A stretch of 64,000 nucleotides of DNA from Amoebidium appalachense (Eukaryota; Ichthyosporea). The stretch lies in the NCBI GenBank assembly GCA_963693365.1, contig CAVNZM010000004.1:10726001-10790000 (forward strand). The letters run 5' to 3'. The position numbers and the translations under genes were made by a program. How positions within the stretch are numbered: position 1 is the stretch's first letter; the number at the start of each line of letters is the position of its first letter. The notes below the pieces were generated by a model. The model made no database searches. It worked only from the letters and a program-made list of their open reading frames with translations, and had not been told where the DNA came from. This document shows positions 24,897-39,241 of this stretch, in pieces.

Positions 24897-25116
24897 CTAC
24901 TGACCAGCAGCTGCAGGTGTCGTCTTTACAAACACACTCATTGGTGGTGTGGTCCCAGCCACGAAATTTCTAAGGGGGGTTCCAACATTGCGAAGCGTGC
25001 AATTTCCACCCACGATATCTACTTGCACGGACGTACAGAGGGTTTGTGTTGCACAGATCCAAACATTTCGAAATTCCAGACTTAGGACCCCCCCTGACCC
25101 AACACCGTGCTTGCTG
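24897..25116 (-). other. candidate downstream Cys-rich/PAN-like exon of the subtilase gene
   Basis: One frame reads SKCLDLCNTNP; the next continues LCTSVQVDIVGGNCTL. Together they resemble a PAN/apple-type pattern, but a frame change is needed at about 25040. Another reading has NECVCKDDTCSC. The match is suggestive only. Confidence 0.3.
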
Positions 25117-25482
25117 ATTGGTCTAACGGCAAGTCGATTAGGGTGTTTCGGTGATGCGCGTACCCAGATCGTCCTGAAAATTTGCAAATTGCATGGGTCG
25201 GGTTTACAGTATGTGTTGGCATGGACGAATCCTTGGGGAGGTTTGGGCACAGAAAGTATTTCAAAACACAACAGAGAAAATGGCCACATAATGCGCGTAC
25301 AAACAGAAGCAGAAAGAAGGAACACATACCCAGTTCCAGACATGACCACAGAGACTTCTTACGGACAGTTATGATATGCACGTGTGTACAGACAGACACA
25401 CAGGCAAACCCGCAGATTACACACAAACGCACATTCGCAAACATAAACACACACGCATGCACGTCGGCGCACACGCGCGCGT

Positions 25483-25483
<1 letters not shown>

Positions 25484-25572
<89 letters not shown>

Positions 25573-25607
25573 ACACACACACAAGCACACACAAGCACAG
25601 GCACACA

Positions 25608-25676
<69 letters not shown>

Positions 25677-25758
25677 GCACACATACACACAAGCACACAC
25701 AAGCACAAGCACACACACACAAACACACACACACACACACAAGCACACACAATCACAG

Positions 25759-25832
<74 letters not shown>
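25484..25832 (+). repeat. (CA)n microsatellite, about 350 bp, with AAGCACA interruptions
   Basis: Near-continuous CA dinucleotide interrupted by AAGCACACAAGCACAGGC-type units at 25580-25610 and 25675-25755. It lies downstream of the subtilase exon at 25944-26016. Confidence 0.97.
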
Positions 25833-25834
<2 letters not shown>

Positions 25835-25906
25835 TGCAAGCACACACGCACAAATACACACCAGTGCACTCTTAGCACATACTTCGACCCATGTAATGCA
25901 CATGCA

Positions 25907-25941
<35 letters not shown>

Positions 25942-25943
25942 AC

Positions 25944-26220
25944 CTGTCTTGTAGTGGAAATCGTCGTATCCATAGATCAAGGTGGAAGTAGAGGGTTGCG
26001 GGGTCGTAACGTTTTTCTGCGCAGACACATGTCAACATAGAGAAAGTTATTCCTTGGAGGGGAGAGAGAAAAGAGATGCTAGAGTGCACGGCTTCATTAA
26101 GTTTTTCCCATTCTTCAGTAATTTTACCTTCTGTTTCTTCCTCATTCTTTTCCGCTGTCTTTTCCCCTTAAACTTTCTCGCTGCTCTTTTTTTTTCTCTA
26201 CTAAGGGAGAGGGGGTATGA

Positions 26221-26253
<33 letters not shown>

Positions 26254-27488
26254 GGAAACATGGTGTCAGGGTGTGCGCACACCTTTAAGTAGCAGCCCAG
26301 GCCCTTGTAATACATCGGGAACCCATCACATATGGGTGCCGCATCACACGCCTGAAAGCAATCGGTTAAGGTTGCATTTACCAGCTGCTCGATAATGAGC
26401 CCCCGCCCATTGGAGTCCATATTGGTCACCCACGGGGCTGTGAACATGTAAATATAGCCGGGGTCACCTGGTGGTACCCAGAGAATGGGTGGGGTTACAA
26501 GTCAGAACTGTGTGTATTTTCACTATATTCAATGGTTTTCAGGCCATTTTCACGGGTTTTAAATTTGGTCGAATCGGCTTTGCCGCCAGGGGGTGGGGTT
26601 GGGAGTGGTGAGGTGGGCTATGGTGGGGTGGGGGTGGGGGGGGGGGGGGGGGGAGGGGGCTGCTTTTGAAACGGACTAGGAGACCGGAAAATTGACAGAA
26701 GGTCGGGGCAAAGATTTAATCCAAAACACAGTGACGGTACACATACAGAGAGCGGGGAGGGAAATAGAAGGGATGGAGGGGGGGGGGGGGGGGGGGAGGA
26801 GGCACGCGGGAAAAGGGGGGCCGGGAGGAAGGGAGAAGTGGGAGGATGGAGGGAGGTGGGGTAAAGGGGGAGGTGAGGGGGGTTGCAGACTAATCAGAGG
26901 AGAAAATTAGTTGATAGACAGGCACGTCCCATTCGGGCGCACATGTTGGCATACACAGTGAGCATGCCCGTTTCTCCTAATCCGTATGCCCAATTCCCAC
27001 CTTCCCCCTCCCCTCCGCCATCTCTTTCAAAGTTTAAAGCCCCCCTTTCTCCCCCCCCTCTCCCCCCCCCCCCCCCCTCCCCATCCACACAAAAACAAGT
27101 CCACCTCCCCTCCGCCCCTCCCCTCAACCACCACCACCCCAACCCTAGCACCCATCCGCTCACACACGCACACACAAACACACATTTCCCACACCCACCC
27201 ATCCAAATATACAATTTGAACCTGAGAAACACAAGAAAGTGTCAGACCAGGGAAACGAGTGGAATTGGTGGAAATGGTTGGGAAGAAGACAGTTGCTCAC
27301 CCGGGGTAAGGGCGGGGCATTGGGGGGGGGGGGGGGGGGGGGGAGGGAGGGGAGGAGAGGGGGGGGGGGGGGGAGGGGGGAGGGGAGGGAGGGGGGAGGG
27401 GGGGAAGCTCGAGGAGGGGGAGGGTGGGGGAGCTCGAGGGGAGGGGGGAGGGTTAGCAGGGTTCTTCTATTTTATGTTTTTTTCTTTT

Positions 27489-27558
<70 letters not shown>

Positions 27559-28494
27559 TACTGACGTCGGTCTTTTCCGGCACGTAGAGTAACCGGTTGA
27601 CTGTTGGTGCAGCCAGTCCGTCAAAGCCAGTAAGTGCACCATAGGTGGCGGTACTGTGAGGTAGGCATGTACCTGCCAATAGGTCGGTCAGAAAACTAGC
27701 CATTTATGGTTAAGTCAATGACCACTATTGGAATCGCCAAGTATAGTCATGCTTTTAAAAGTTCAAATATGATAATAAATGGTATTGCCGTTCAACAGTG
27801 GCCTGTTTTACGCTGTGTATTACACACCCATTAGAATAAGCCCACCTCCCCCCCCCCCCCTCCTCCTCCTCCCCCTCCCAAACAAAAAATAACAATAAAA
27901 ATAAAATAAAATGAAAATGAAAAATTCATCGAACCCAACCATCAACACATCCCATCTATCACAGTCCATGTGCTTCATACGTTTGTTTCTTGTTATTTTT
28001 TAACTCTTTATGCACACAATCTTCACTAGTTACCCTTTGTATCCAAAAACTTATCACTCAGTTATTCCTTGTATGCATGCAATTTTCACTGATTTGTCGA
28101 TTCCTTTACACGTTCCGATAGCTAAACACCACCCTCCTCTCTCACCTCCCCCCCCCTCCCCCCCTCCCCCCCCCCCCTCCCACCCCACCTCCTAGTCCCC
28201 CATGGGCCATTATCACCCCCTCACACACAACCCCTAAGTTGTTCTGAAAAAAAGAGTCAAGGGGGGAGCTTAGATCACGATTCTATATATGCAAGCCCAT
28301 CTACAAATGGGGTCCATGCTACCTCATCCCGGGTGGCAGTGGGGGTATTTCCGAGGAAAATTGCAGCTGCCCCGGCCATATGTGGGGTGGCCATAGATGT
28401 GCCGCTCATGGAAAGAGTCCCGTTCCCCTCGTTGTCTAGGGAGATAAAATCACTCCCGGGAGCCACAATATCCACACAGCTGAGGAAAAACCGG

Positions 28495-28530
<36 letters not shown>

Positions 28531-30683
28531 GGAGGGGGGGTAGTTCGTGAACAAGTTTTGTAATTTACTCTCAAACATTTTGTTAAAAAAGGGAAAAGGA
28601 GGGAGAGGGGCAGGGGGGGGAGAGGAGAGGCAGGTTACAAAGCACATGTTAAAGACGGAAAACACAATACAGATTTTGCAAGTAGAACCCATCATCAGGA
28701 CGGTCTACAGGTGACCCCAGTACTCTACTCGAGTTTCTACCCATTCACCTCGTGTGCGGAACCCACTTCAGATACTGCTTCGCTTAGGCATATACAGTGG
28801 GAAGGGCCGGAGGCTAAGGTTGCAACGGTGAGAAATAGGCAAGATACATACAGGTAGAAAACTCACCAGTTAGTGTTTCCCGGACGGGAGGGGAGGGGAT
28901 AGGGCGGGGGGAGGGGAGGACGGAGGGCGGGGGGAGGGGGGGGGGGGGGGGGGGGATGGATGGGGGGGAGTATTTAAGTCGATGGGGGACTGCGGTGGAT
29001 GGCTAGGGGGAGGGGGTGGGGGGAGGGGGGAGGGGAGGGGGGGGGGGGGTAAGGATGTAGCCTTTAAGTATAAGAGCAGTTAAACAACACGTTGCACTGA
29101 CGCAAGTAGAGCAACAAACACATCAATTGAAACAGGCAAACGTGAGCAAGGGACAGTAAAGGGAGGAGGAGGTGGTGTTGAGGAGTGGGAGGGGAGGGGG
29201 GAGAGGGGGGGAGGTCCAACGCAACTAGCAGCAACAAGAACCGGAATATATAATCTAAAAAGGGGGTTTGTGTGTGTGTGTGTGTGTGTACGTGTGTGTG
29301 GGTGGGTGAGTGTGTGTGTGTGTGTGTGTGTGTGTACGGGGGTGGGCGTGGCCGGGGGAAGGTGGGGGATGGGGGGAGGGGGGGGGGGAAGGGGAGAGAG
29401 AGGGGGGGGGGGGGGGGGAGGGGAGGGGTTGAGGGGGCAGAGAAAGCAGCCGGATGGGATATACAAAATCTATTTATGGCCCAGTTGAAGGTGGTAGTAG
29501 TGTAAGGGGCGGAACGCAAGAGAAAAGAGTGTGGATATGGCGGGAAAGGCGGGAGATCCGATTTCTATATGCAGGCAACTGAAAACCACAACCACAGCAT
29601 GATGATCCTCAGTGACTCAATGAACATGTAAGCCCCCCCCCCCCCCTCCCCCCCCCCCCCCCCCCCCCCCCCCCGGCCCACCACCACTACCCACCCACCC
29701 ACTCATCCAACACAAACACACGACCACATCCTTCCACCCACCCACCCAGTCCCCCAGGCCCCCCAGTCACACCCCTGCTCCCCTTACCTCTATCCCATCC
29801 CTCATCCCCTCCTCCCTTCTCATCCCCGGTTTGCAATTGACTCTAAAGTAACAGCCACATTGACGCTCTATTTGTAGTGCATGGATCCAAAAATAGGCCT
29901 ACCTGCCCCATTTGCTGTATGAGGCCTTCTTGTCTCCTTTCTGCACTGCAGCCACAGTGATTGCCTCTGGGGTGGAGGCTGGGGACTTGGTGCATGTGTC
30001 AACTGCTTCATTGCCGGCAGCAACCACAACAGTAATGTTTGCATCATATAGCGCCTGGGAAAATGTGAACATGATTAAGGTTAGATTAAAGGAGATTGAG
30101 ATTAGACGGTGTCGAAAATGTAAGTGAAAGAACGGGGGGTGCATGCGTGGCACTGTACTGCATCGTTGCCTGCCTAGGATGTGGGTTGAATTTTTGCAAG
30201 TAGTTTGTGCAGGGTTTTCCGCCATTTTTTCTTTCCGGCTTTCTTTCTTTCTTTTTGTGTGTGTGTATGCCCGCGGGGGGGGGGGGGGGGGGGGGTTGAC
30301 AGGAAGGAATAATAACCTTGACAGCATTGTTTGCAGTCACTGAACGGGCACCCCCAATGGATATGGACACCACGGCAGGACGTGCCCTGTTCCGATTGGC
30401 TATCACCCAGTTGCAGCCGGCAGCAATCGTGGCCCAAGAACCCCTGCCTGTGTCGTCAAGAACCTGTGTGGGTGTGTGTTTTTTAGCCTTATTTGGTTAT
30501 ATGGTGTCCATATTTGGGAGATTTTAGCAGGCAGGGTGAATGTGAGTATGGTTGGTGGTCCTTTCTTTTCTATGCCAGTCTGTAATTTCTATTCTTTCTT
30601 TTGTTCTTCGTTTCTTCTTTCTTTCTTCAAAACTATCCCTCTTTTTAAGTTCTATTTTAATTCTTCTTCTTTCTGAGTCGCCT

Positions 30684-30714
<31 letters not shown>

Positions 30715-32509
30715 GGGGGGGGGAGGAGGGGGGGGGGTGGGGGGAGGGGGGAAGGGTGGTGGTGGTGGTGGGGGGGGGGGGGGGGGGGGGGGGATCATAA
30801 TGGCGGTCGAAACATTTTAGCTGCAGGGAAGACTGGTGGGTGGGGTGGTGGATGCCGCAGTCCAAATGTGCCAAAAGATATGTTTGGAAGTAGAGAGGGT
30901 AAATGTGGGAGAAACTTTGAAAATGAAAGGACTCTTCAAAGGAGGTGGGGGGTGGGGTGGGGGTGGGGGCGGCAGGAGAGATTTTGAGGTTGTGTGTGTT
31001 GAGGGGGGTGGGGTGAGAGGGGGGGGGGGGGGGGGGGAGGGGGGGGGAAAGGAAGGTGGGTGTTGGGGGGAGGGGGGGGGGGGGGGAGGGTGAAAGGGGG
31101 GGGGGGGGGGAGGGGGGGGGAGAGAAGGGGAGGGAATACCTTGACGCCAATGAGGCTTGTACCCGTAGCCACCCCATAGTCTTTGGAGCCAACACTGCCT
31201 GTGAAAGGAGGACTTGATGAGTGACCATAAAAGCTTCCGCCATCGTTGCTTGCCCCCAAAACGCCACTTGCTTTCCTCTCCGGCTCCCCCCTGCCTCACT
31301 CTCCCTCCCTCTCCCTCTCTCGCAACCGCTCCCACCCCCCCGCTCTCCGACCCCCCTCCTCCTCCCCCCCCCTCTCTTTCTTACGGTCTCTCCCCCTCCC
31401 CCCTTCTACCCCCCCCCCCCTCCATTTCTTCCCACCTCTCCTCTTTCTCCCACCCTCTCCCTCTCCCCCTCCTCTCCCTCTCTCCCTCCCTCGCCCTCCC
31501 TTCCTCCCTCCTTCTCTTTTAAAACTCCCCCCCCTCTCTCTGTGTGTGTTAAAGGCAATATCTCTCTTAATCCCCCCCCCCCCCCTCTTCCCCCCCCCCC
31601 CCCCCCCCCCCCTGTACACCCCCACCAACCACCACCACCTCAAACCCCTCGACCATCAGCACAAAAAGACCATTTACCATTTTATAATCATTCACGATGC
31701 TTGTATGAAGCTCCCACCACCAGGAAAAGGAGTCTGTTTTCATCCCCAACCTTTTGCCTATTATTAGAACATTGCTCTATTTTTAGCACATTACCTGCAC
31801 AGTGTGTGCCATGCAGCACCCGTCCGTGAAGTTCACACCCATCGAGGCACGTCCCTCAAACTGTGGGTGCTCCGTGTATATCCCCGTGTCTGTCGAGTAA
31901 ATCTAGAGTAAGCAGAAACTAATACTACACACTATGAAAAACGAAAACCCCTTTTCTGTTCCCCTTCTCCTCCCCCACACTGCCCTTCTGTAGCTGCGGG
32001 CCACACCCGGGCCGCCCACCTTCGACCCAGCCAGCCACTCCCCTGAACCACTCACCCCATTAGACCCCAACTTGGGAACAGAGAGGCCAATGCCAATAGG
32101 TTTTGTTTAAAATGTGACAAGGATTTTAAGGTCTAACCCCAAGTCACGTATAGTATTTTGCTTCTTGGGCAAAATGTTTTTTTTTTTTTTTTTTTTTTTT
32201 TGGGGGGGGGAGGGGGGGGGGGGGGGGGGGGGGGGAGGGGGGGTAACCAACCGAGCACATAAACGTCAACTCCACTTCTATCCCCGCTCACTCCTCCAAA
32301 CCCATCCATTCCATATCTCTGGTTGATTCGATCGAGGGCCCAACTTCTCTCTGGAAAATAGCTGTTGGTTTCAAACCCCTCGATAGAGACCATTCAACTT
32401 CCTCGACATAATCCACTGTGAAATTTTCGAGGACCATCTCCAGCTCTTTATCTGTCAGCTCCAACTCCACCAATGAAAGGTGCGGAATCTCACCAACGGC
32501 CCGAGGTAC
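25944..32509 (-). CDS. subtilisin-like serine protease (S8) with I9 prodomain and PAN-like region, possibly frameshifted
   Basis: Exons (minus): 32509-32252 (I9 prodomain with DYVEEVEW, then SWALDRINQR), 31889-31795 (Asp and His), 31198-31140, 30463-30317, 30054-29903, 28479-28323 (Ser), an exon ending near 27588 (NRLLYVPEK), 26467-26283 (Cys-rich, DCFQACDAAPICDG) and 26016-25944. Catalytic Asp in VYVL-D-TGI is split by an intron; His lies in HGTHCAG, the oxyanion Asn in AAGNE and Ser in GTSMATPHMAG. This is the proteinase K-like fold, normally secreted and activated by prodomain removal. Two exons each need one extra base to stay in frame (near 32385-32410 and 31808-31824), so the gene is either a recent pseudogene or carries assembly deletions. 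The join from 28323 to the NRLLYVP exon also has a phase problem. The signal-peptide exon was not found. Confidence 0.8.
26284..26447 (-). other. PAN/apple-like Cys-rich segment of the subtilase
   Basis: Four cysteines in C-x3-C-x5-C-x11-C order, with FPMYYKGLGCYLK typical of PAN-type modules that bind protein or glycan. It is joined in phase (1) to the exon upstream and lies C-terminal to the protease domain. Confidence 0.5.
28675..28800 (-). repeat. dispersed SINE-like repeat, diverged copy
   Basis: Carries AGAACCCATCATCAGG, CTCGAGTTTCTACCCATTC and TTCAGATACTGCTTCGCTTAG, matching copy B. It lies in a subtilase intron. Confidence 0.6.
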
Positions 32510-32956
32510 CTGCCAAAATAGGAAAAAATGTGAATTTAGCGGGTGAAGAGGGAACCTTAGGAACTTCAGAACGTGTTGCAATTATTGGGTTGCCCTCAGC
32601 TACTTGAATGGAGAAATTATGAGAACTATTGAGGTTGAAAGAATATTATCTAATCGTCAGATTGGTGTCCACACTCTAGATCTGCGCATTTGCACATACA
32701 GAGGACAAAGCTTGATGACTACACACACATCGTGGTCAGTGTCTGTGTCTTATTTCTTTTTGCAGCCCACAAGCACACACTCTCTGAAGATGGCATTACA
32801 TCACTGTGCAGCCGCACGCACGGGCCCAGGACACACACACGTGCAAGCAAAAATAAAAATCCATATGGTGTTCTGCCAGGCTGCACATAAAACAGCGTCA
32901 TGATCAAGAGGAGTAATCATGATCAGCGAAAAGACACACAATGTCCAGTACACCCG

Positions 32957-33212
32957 TGATAATCACTTCAAAAATATACGCCAGGGATAATCACTTTCAA
33001 AAACTATACGCTAGGGATAATCACTTTAAAAATTATACGCCAGGGACAATCACTTTTAATAATTGTATATAGTTACGCTAGGGATATCCCTTTTAATAAT
33101 TATACGCCAGGGATAATCCCTTTAAAAAATTACACGCCAGGGATGATCACATTTAAAAATTATACGCCAGGGATGATCACTTTTGAAAATTATATGCCAG
33201 GGATAATCACAA
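32957..33212 (+). repeat. 29-30 bp AT-rich minisatellite, about 9 units
   Basis: Unit GGATAATCAC-TTTAAAAAT-TATACGCCAG with substitutions (CCC for CAC, GATGATC for GATAATC). It lies upstream of the subtilase. Confidence 0.95.
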
Positions 33213-33309
33213 AAAAATATCCGCCAACAGGAATTGTAAGGATTGAACGCACTCGGTGTTCTGCACCCTATGACATGTACATTTTCAAGCCAGATTTTCT
33301 CACACCTCC

Positions 33310-33335
33310 TCGTTTCTCACACACACTACCTGCAG

Positions 33336-33371
<36 letters not shown>

Positions 33372-35770
33372 CCCGTTCCTCAGGAAGCCCCCCCCCCCCC
33401 CCCCCTTCCCACCTCCTATTATAGCCAACCCCATGTCATTAATAGATTTAGCTCTGTTATTTCAATGATGTTTTATTCCAATCTGATCTTTAGCTAACCC
33501 ACGTCCCTTTTTTTAAAAAAATGAGCTACAGTATGTACCTGACACAAGAGATTGTGAACAGCTTCTTCGTAAATACTCCCCCCCCCCCTTCCCCCACCGT
33601 TCTCCATGAACGCCCCTCCCCCCCCCCCCCCCCCCACCCCCCCACCCCCCCGTTCCCCAGGGACGCCCCCCCCCCCCCCTCTCCCTCCCCCCCCCCCCTC
33701 TCCCCCTCCCCCCCCCCCCCCCCCCACAGACACACACACACACACCCCCGTTCCTCAGGAATGCCCTCCCCCCCCCCCCCCCCCCTCCCCCTCCCATTAT
33801 AGCCAACCCCATACATTTATAGAATCAGCTTTGTTATTTCAATGATCATTTATTTGGCAGCCATTTAGTTCTTTAGCTATCCCACGTCCCTATGTTCTTA
33901 AATTCAGCTACAAGTATGTACCTGCACAAGAAATTGTTAACAGTTTCTTCGTAAATAACCCTCCTCCCCCCCCCCCCCCCCCGTTCCCCAGGAACGCCCC
34001 CCCCCCCCCCCCCCCCCGTTCCTCAGGAACGCCCCCCGCCCCCCCCCCCCCCCCCCCCCAGGAACACACCCCCCCCCCCCCTCCCCCTCTCATTATAGCC
34101 AACCCCATGTTATTAATAGAATTAACTTTGTTATTTCAACGATGTTTTTTTCCAATCCGATTTTTAGCTATCCCACGTCCCTATGTTCTTAAATTCAGCT
34201 ACAAGTATGTACCTGCACAAGAAATTGTTAACAGTTTCTTCGTAAATACTCCCCCCCTCCTCCCCCCCCCCGTTCCCCAGGAACGCTCCCCCCCCCCCCC
34301 CCCCCTCCCCCCCACCCCCCCCCCCGTTCCCCAGGAACGCCCCCCCCCTTCCCCTTCACCCCCCCCCCTCCCCCCACCCCCCTCCCCCCGTTCCTCAGGA
34401 ACGCTCTCCCCCCTCCCCCTGTCCCCTCCCAGTATATCCTACCCCATACCTTAATAGAGTCAGCTTTGTCACCATGAATGATGTTTTATTCTAATCATTT
34501 AGATCTTTACCTATCCCACGCCCCTATGTTCCTAAAATCAGCTACAAGTGTGTCCTGCACAAGAAATTGTTACCAGTTTCTTTGTAAATACCCCCCCCCC
34601 CCCCCTCCCTCCCCTCCCCCTCTCCCCCCTCCCCCCCCCCCCCCCCGCCCCCCGTTCCCCAGGGAACCCTCCCCCCCTCCCTCCCGTTTCTTAGGAACTC
34701 CCCTTCCACCCCTCTCCCTTCCTATTATACGCAACCCGATACAATAGTAGAGTACCCTTTGTTATATCCATGATGTTAAACTGAATCCGATCAAGGCTTT
34801 AGCTATCCCACGTCCCTATGTTCTTAAATTCATCTACAAGTATGTACCTGCACAAGAAATTGTTAACAGTTTCTTCGTAAATACTCCCCCCCCCCCCCCC
34901 CCAGGAACGTCCCCCCCCCCCCCCCCCCCGTTCCTCAGGAACCCCCCCCCCCCCCCCCCCCCCCTCCTGCCCCCTCCATTATAGCCAATCCCATGTATTA
35001 ATCAATAGCCTAGTCAACTGTGTTATTTCAATGATGTTTTATTCCAATCATTTAGATCTTTAGCTATCCCACGTTCACGATATATGTACTCCCCCCGCGT
35101 TCCCCAGGAACGCCTCCCCCCTTCCGCTCCCCCCCCTTCCCCCCTCCCCTCCCCCCCCCCCCCCCCCCCCCAACCCCCCTGTTCCTCAGGACCCCCCCCC
35201 CCCCCCCCCCCCCCCCCCCATAGCTAACCAAATGCATTAATAGAGTTAACTTTGTAACTGTACATGATCATCATTCCAATCATTTATGTCTTTAGCTATC
35301 GATTCCACGTTCCTATGTTTCTAACTTCAGTTACAAGTATGTACCTGCACAAGCAATCGTTACCAGTTTCTTTGTAAATACTCACCCCCTCCCCCCCCCC
35401 TTTCCCCAGGACCCCCTTTCCCCCTTCCCCCCCCTTTCTTCAAGAACCTCCCCCTCCCCCGCCCTCCCCTCCCCCTCCCCCCGTTTTCCAGGAAAACCCC
35501 CCTCCCTACCAAAAAATATAACCAACCCTATGCATATTAGCAGAAGTAACTTTGCTATTTAATCATGAATGGCTTTCATGATTCCACTCCTTTTTGAATA
35601 TCCCTCGTCCCTATGGTCTTTCTACATTCAGTTACGGCACGATCAATTGCTACCGAAGTCCTAGTAGATCCCCCCTCCTATCCCCCCCCCTCCCCCCCCT
35701 CCCCCCCTCCCCCTCCCCCTCCTCTTTCCCCAGGACCCCTTGCCCCCCTATTATAGCCAACCGGGCATAC
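33310..35770 (+). repeat. satellite array, about 9 units of 234-380 bp, with palindromes and C tracts
   Basis: The marker ATTATAGCCAACC (with variants) recurs at about 33417, 33796, 34092, 34431, 34723, 34977, 35220, 35515 and 35749. Each unit adds TTAGCTATCCCACGTCCCTA, AGTATGTACCTGCACAAG, a GTTAAC-centred palindrome and one or more C tracts split by GTTCC-YCA-GGAAC inverted repeats. Later units are more diverged. Confidence 0.95.
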
Positions 35771-36417
35771 GCAGGAAAAAGTAAAGACTTTGATTCTAAG
35801 TCCCTACAGTTCTAGCAGCAAGCAGAGTCAACACACTACTAATGCAATAGTACCAAGTGCACGTCACGTGCAAAGTGAGATTAAATGGGTAATCGGTCCA
35901 CACAACTATTAGTAATACACATACACATGCACAACGTGCTGAGACAGTGCACTCTGCCACAGCACATTAGTACCGTCAGTGGTAGACACACACCTTCTCT
36001 ATGCAACCCACCACTGATCTCAGACCGATGATCCCTTACTTCTATCTGAAGCGGCAGATAGCCTGCACATACAGATGGGATCTATTTGAATCTTTTTATC
36101 CAATCGTGTAAGCACTGTACATCTAGCCCATCAAAGCACACAATATGACGTACCGTAACGGGTGACACAAACATGCAGCTATCAGCCAATAACGGCACAA
36201 AATATGAATAGCTTGCATGCCAAATACCTGTGCGCGAAACACTGCGTGTGTTATTGTGCACCATTGCTTGTAAGGCCGACACACCCCTCATAACACTAGG
36301 GCACAAAAAGAGAGTAGCGAAGATGCAGCAAAGAAAATCGCACCAATAAAAACAGGCAAATAAAATTAGTGCAAACGAAAACATTCACATCCCTGTTTGT
36401 GTAGCCGCCACACTTGC

Positions 36418-36700
36418 TCACACCGTCAGCACCGTGCTGGATAAGGTACCACGAGTCTGCACACACACCCAGGTCCTACAGTTGTCGAGCAACGCACGTG
36501 TTAGCGTCTTGATGAACATATCTGCCGCCTGCTGATTGGTCGGCACATGCACAAGCGCAATGTCGCCGCGATGCACGTGGTGGCAAGTAAAGTGGGTACT
36601 TTAGTCAATGTGCTTGGTGCAGCTGAACATCTCGGGGTTCTTTGCAATCTTGATGCAGGCCTGGCCAATCGCCCTCGTGCAGAATAAATCCGAAGTGCCT
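36418..36700 (-). mobile_element. Ty1/copia retrotransposon remnant, RNase H end of pol
   Basis: On the minus strand: IGQACIKIAKNP, then CTKHID, an in-frame TAA at 36603-36601, then STHFTCHHVHRGDIAL, VHVPTNQQAADMFIKTL and a TGA at 36420-36418. TKHID and VPT-QQAAD-KTL are signatures of copia RNase H. It is a disabled relic; no integrase, protease or LTR is seen beside it. Confidence 0.8.
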
Positions 36701-36982
36701 TTGTAGATCCCCCCCCCCCCCCCCCCCCCCTTGAACCACACCGTTTATTGCGGATTTATAGTTTTATTTTAACAGCTTCGAATTGCGAATTCGGCCGTTA
36801 AATTTTCTTTCTTCTCCTTCCAAGTCCCATTTCATCCCCTATCCAGTGACTGATTCTGCTTAGTTGCTATGTATGCGTGAATGATTGTCAGCCTCACAGT
36901 GCCTACCCCCCCCTCCCCCCCCCCCCCCCCTTCCACCCCTTTCCCCCATGTACCACACACCCACCCGCGCACCCACCCGTTT

Positions 36983-37178
36983 CCAAGGTTTCCCCTCCCG
37001 GCCACAGGTTGCCTCACATCAGCGCACACCTCCCAATAAAAAATATGATGACTGGGGTTTGCCGGGTCCTTCAGACCTTGCAGGCTCCTTTCGTCCAGTG
37101 GTGGTGAGGCACCATCCCAGAGGCGCCGAGGTGTGTACTGACACGAGGCAAGCCTGTGGCCGGGAGGGGAAACCTTGG
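36983..37178. mobile_element. foldback / MITE-like element with ~50-bp inverted arms
   Basis: Left arm 36983-37031 and right arm 37128-37178 are near-perfect inverted copies (CCAAGGTTTCCCCTCCCGGC ... GCCGGGAGGGGAAACCTTGG, then CCACAGG/CCTGTGG and GCCTC/GAGGC). The loop of about 96 bp is shared with 23213-23325. Confidence 0.8.
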
Positions 37179-38636
<1,458 letters not shown>

Positions 38637-38882
38637 AACGGTTTGTTGGGGGGGGGGGGGGGGGGGGGTTGTGCAAAAATTCCCTGACTCATGGTGCCAG
38701 TGTCAGTGCAAAAATTCCCCGGTGCAAAAATTCCCTGTGACAGGGGGGGGGGGGGGGGGGGGGAGGGGGGACCAAGAGAAGATCGGTCCCGCAAACCTGT
38801 CTGCAATCATCCGCCATCCCCATTAAATTCGAAGGGGCCTACTCACCGTACCGCTACATTCCCTCCACCACGCGTACATGAC

Positions 38883-39210
38883 TTACACCCCGCCACTTCC
38901 ATCCCCTCCAGTGCACACAGTAGGTTCGTGCGCCGCGGCCGTCGCATCTTCAACAATACATGCGGGATGTAGCAGGCCGGTAGGAAGCTGAGCACTGGCA
39001 TACACCCACAGCATACTTATGGTGAGGGCTAGGTGCATGGCTACACAGCAGGAGGTGACAAAGGTGTACGTGATTACACTGAGAACCTGTCTTTGCGTTT
39101 GATCTAGGCCGGTGCGGGAGCGGACGTCGACAATGATGAAGCTGAAAATGATGAGAGTGAAAACGGCGATGGAGAGCATGTTGATGTGCCTGTGTAGATG
39201 TGCCCATGTT

Positions 39211-39241
<31 letters not shown>

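Noticed and set aside
31250-31780. Long Pro/Ser-rich frames on the plus strand
   Set aside because: C/T-rich intron sequence of the minus-strand subtilase; no splice-supported or domain evidence.
32970-33212. CRISPR-like regular repeats
   Set aside because: Units are contiguous and diverged without unique spacers, so it is a minisatellite; the genome is eukaryotic.
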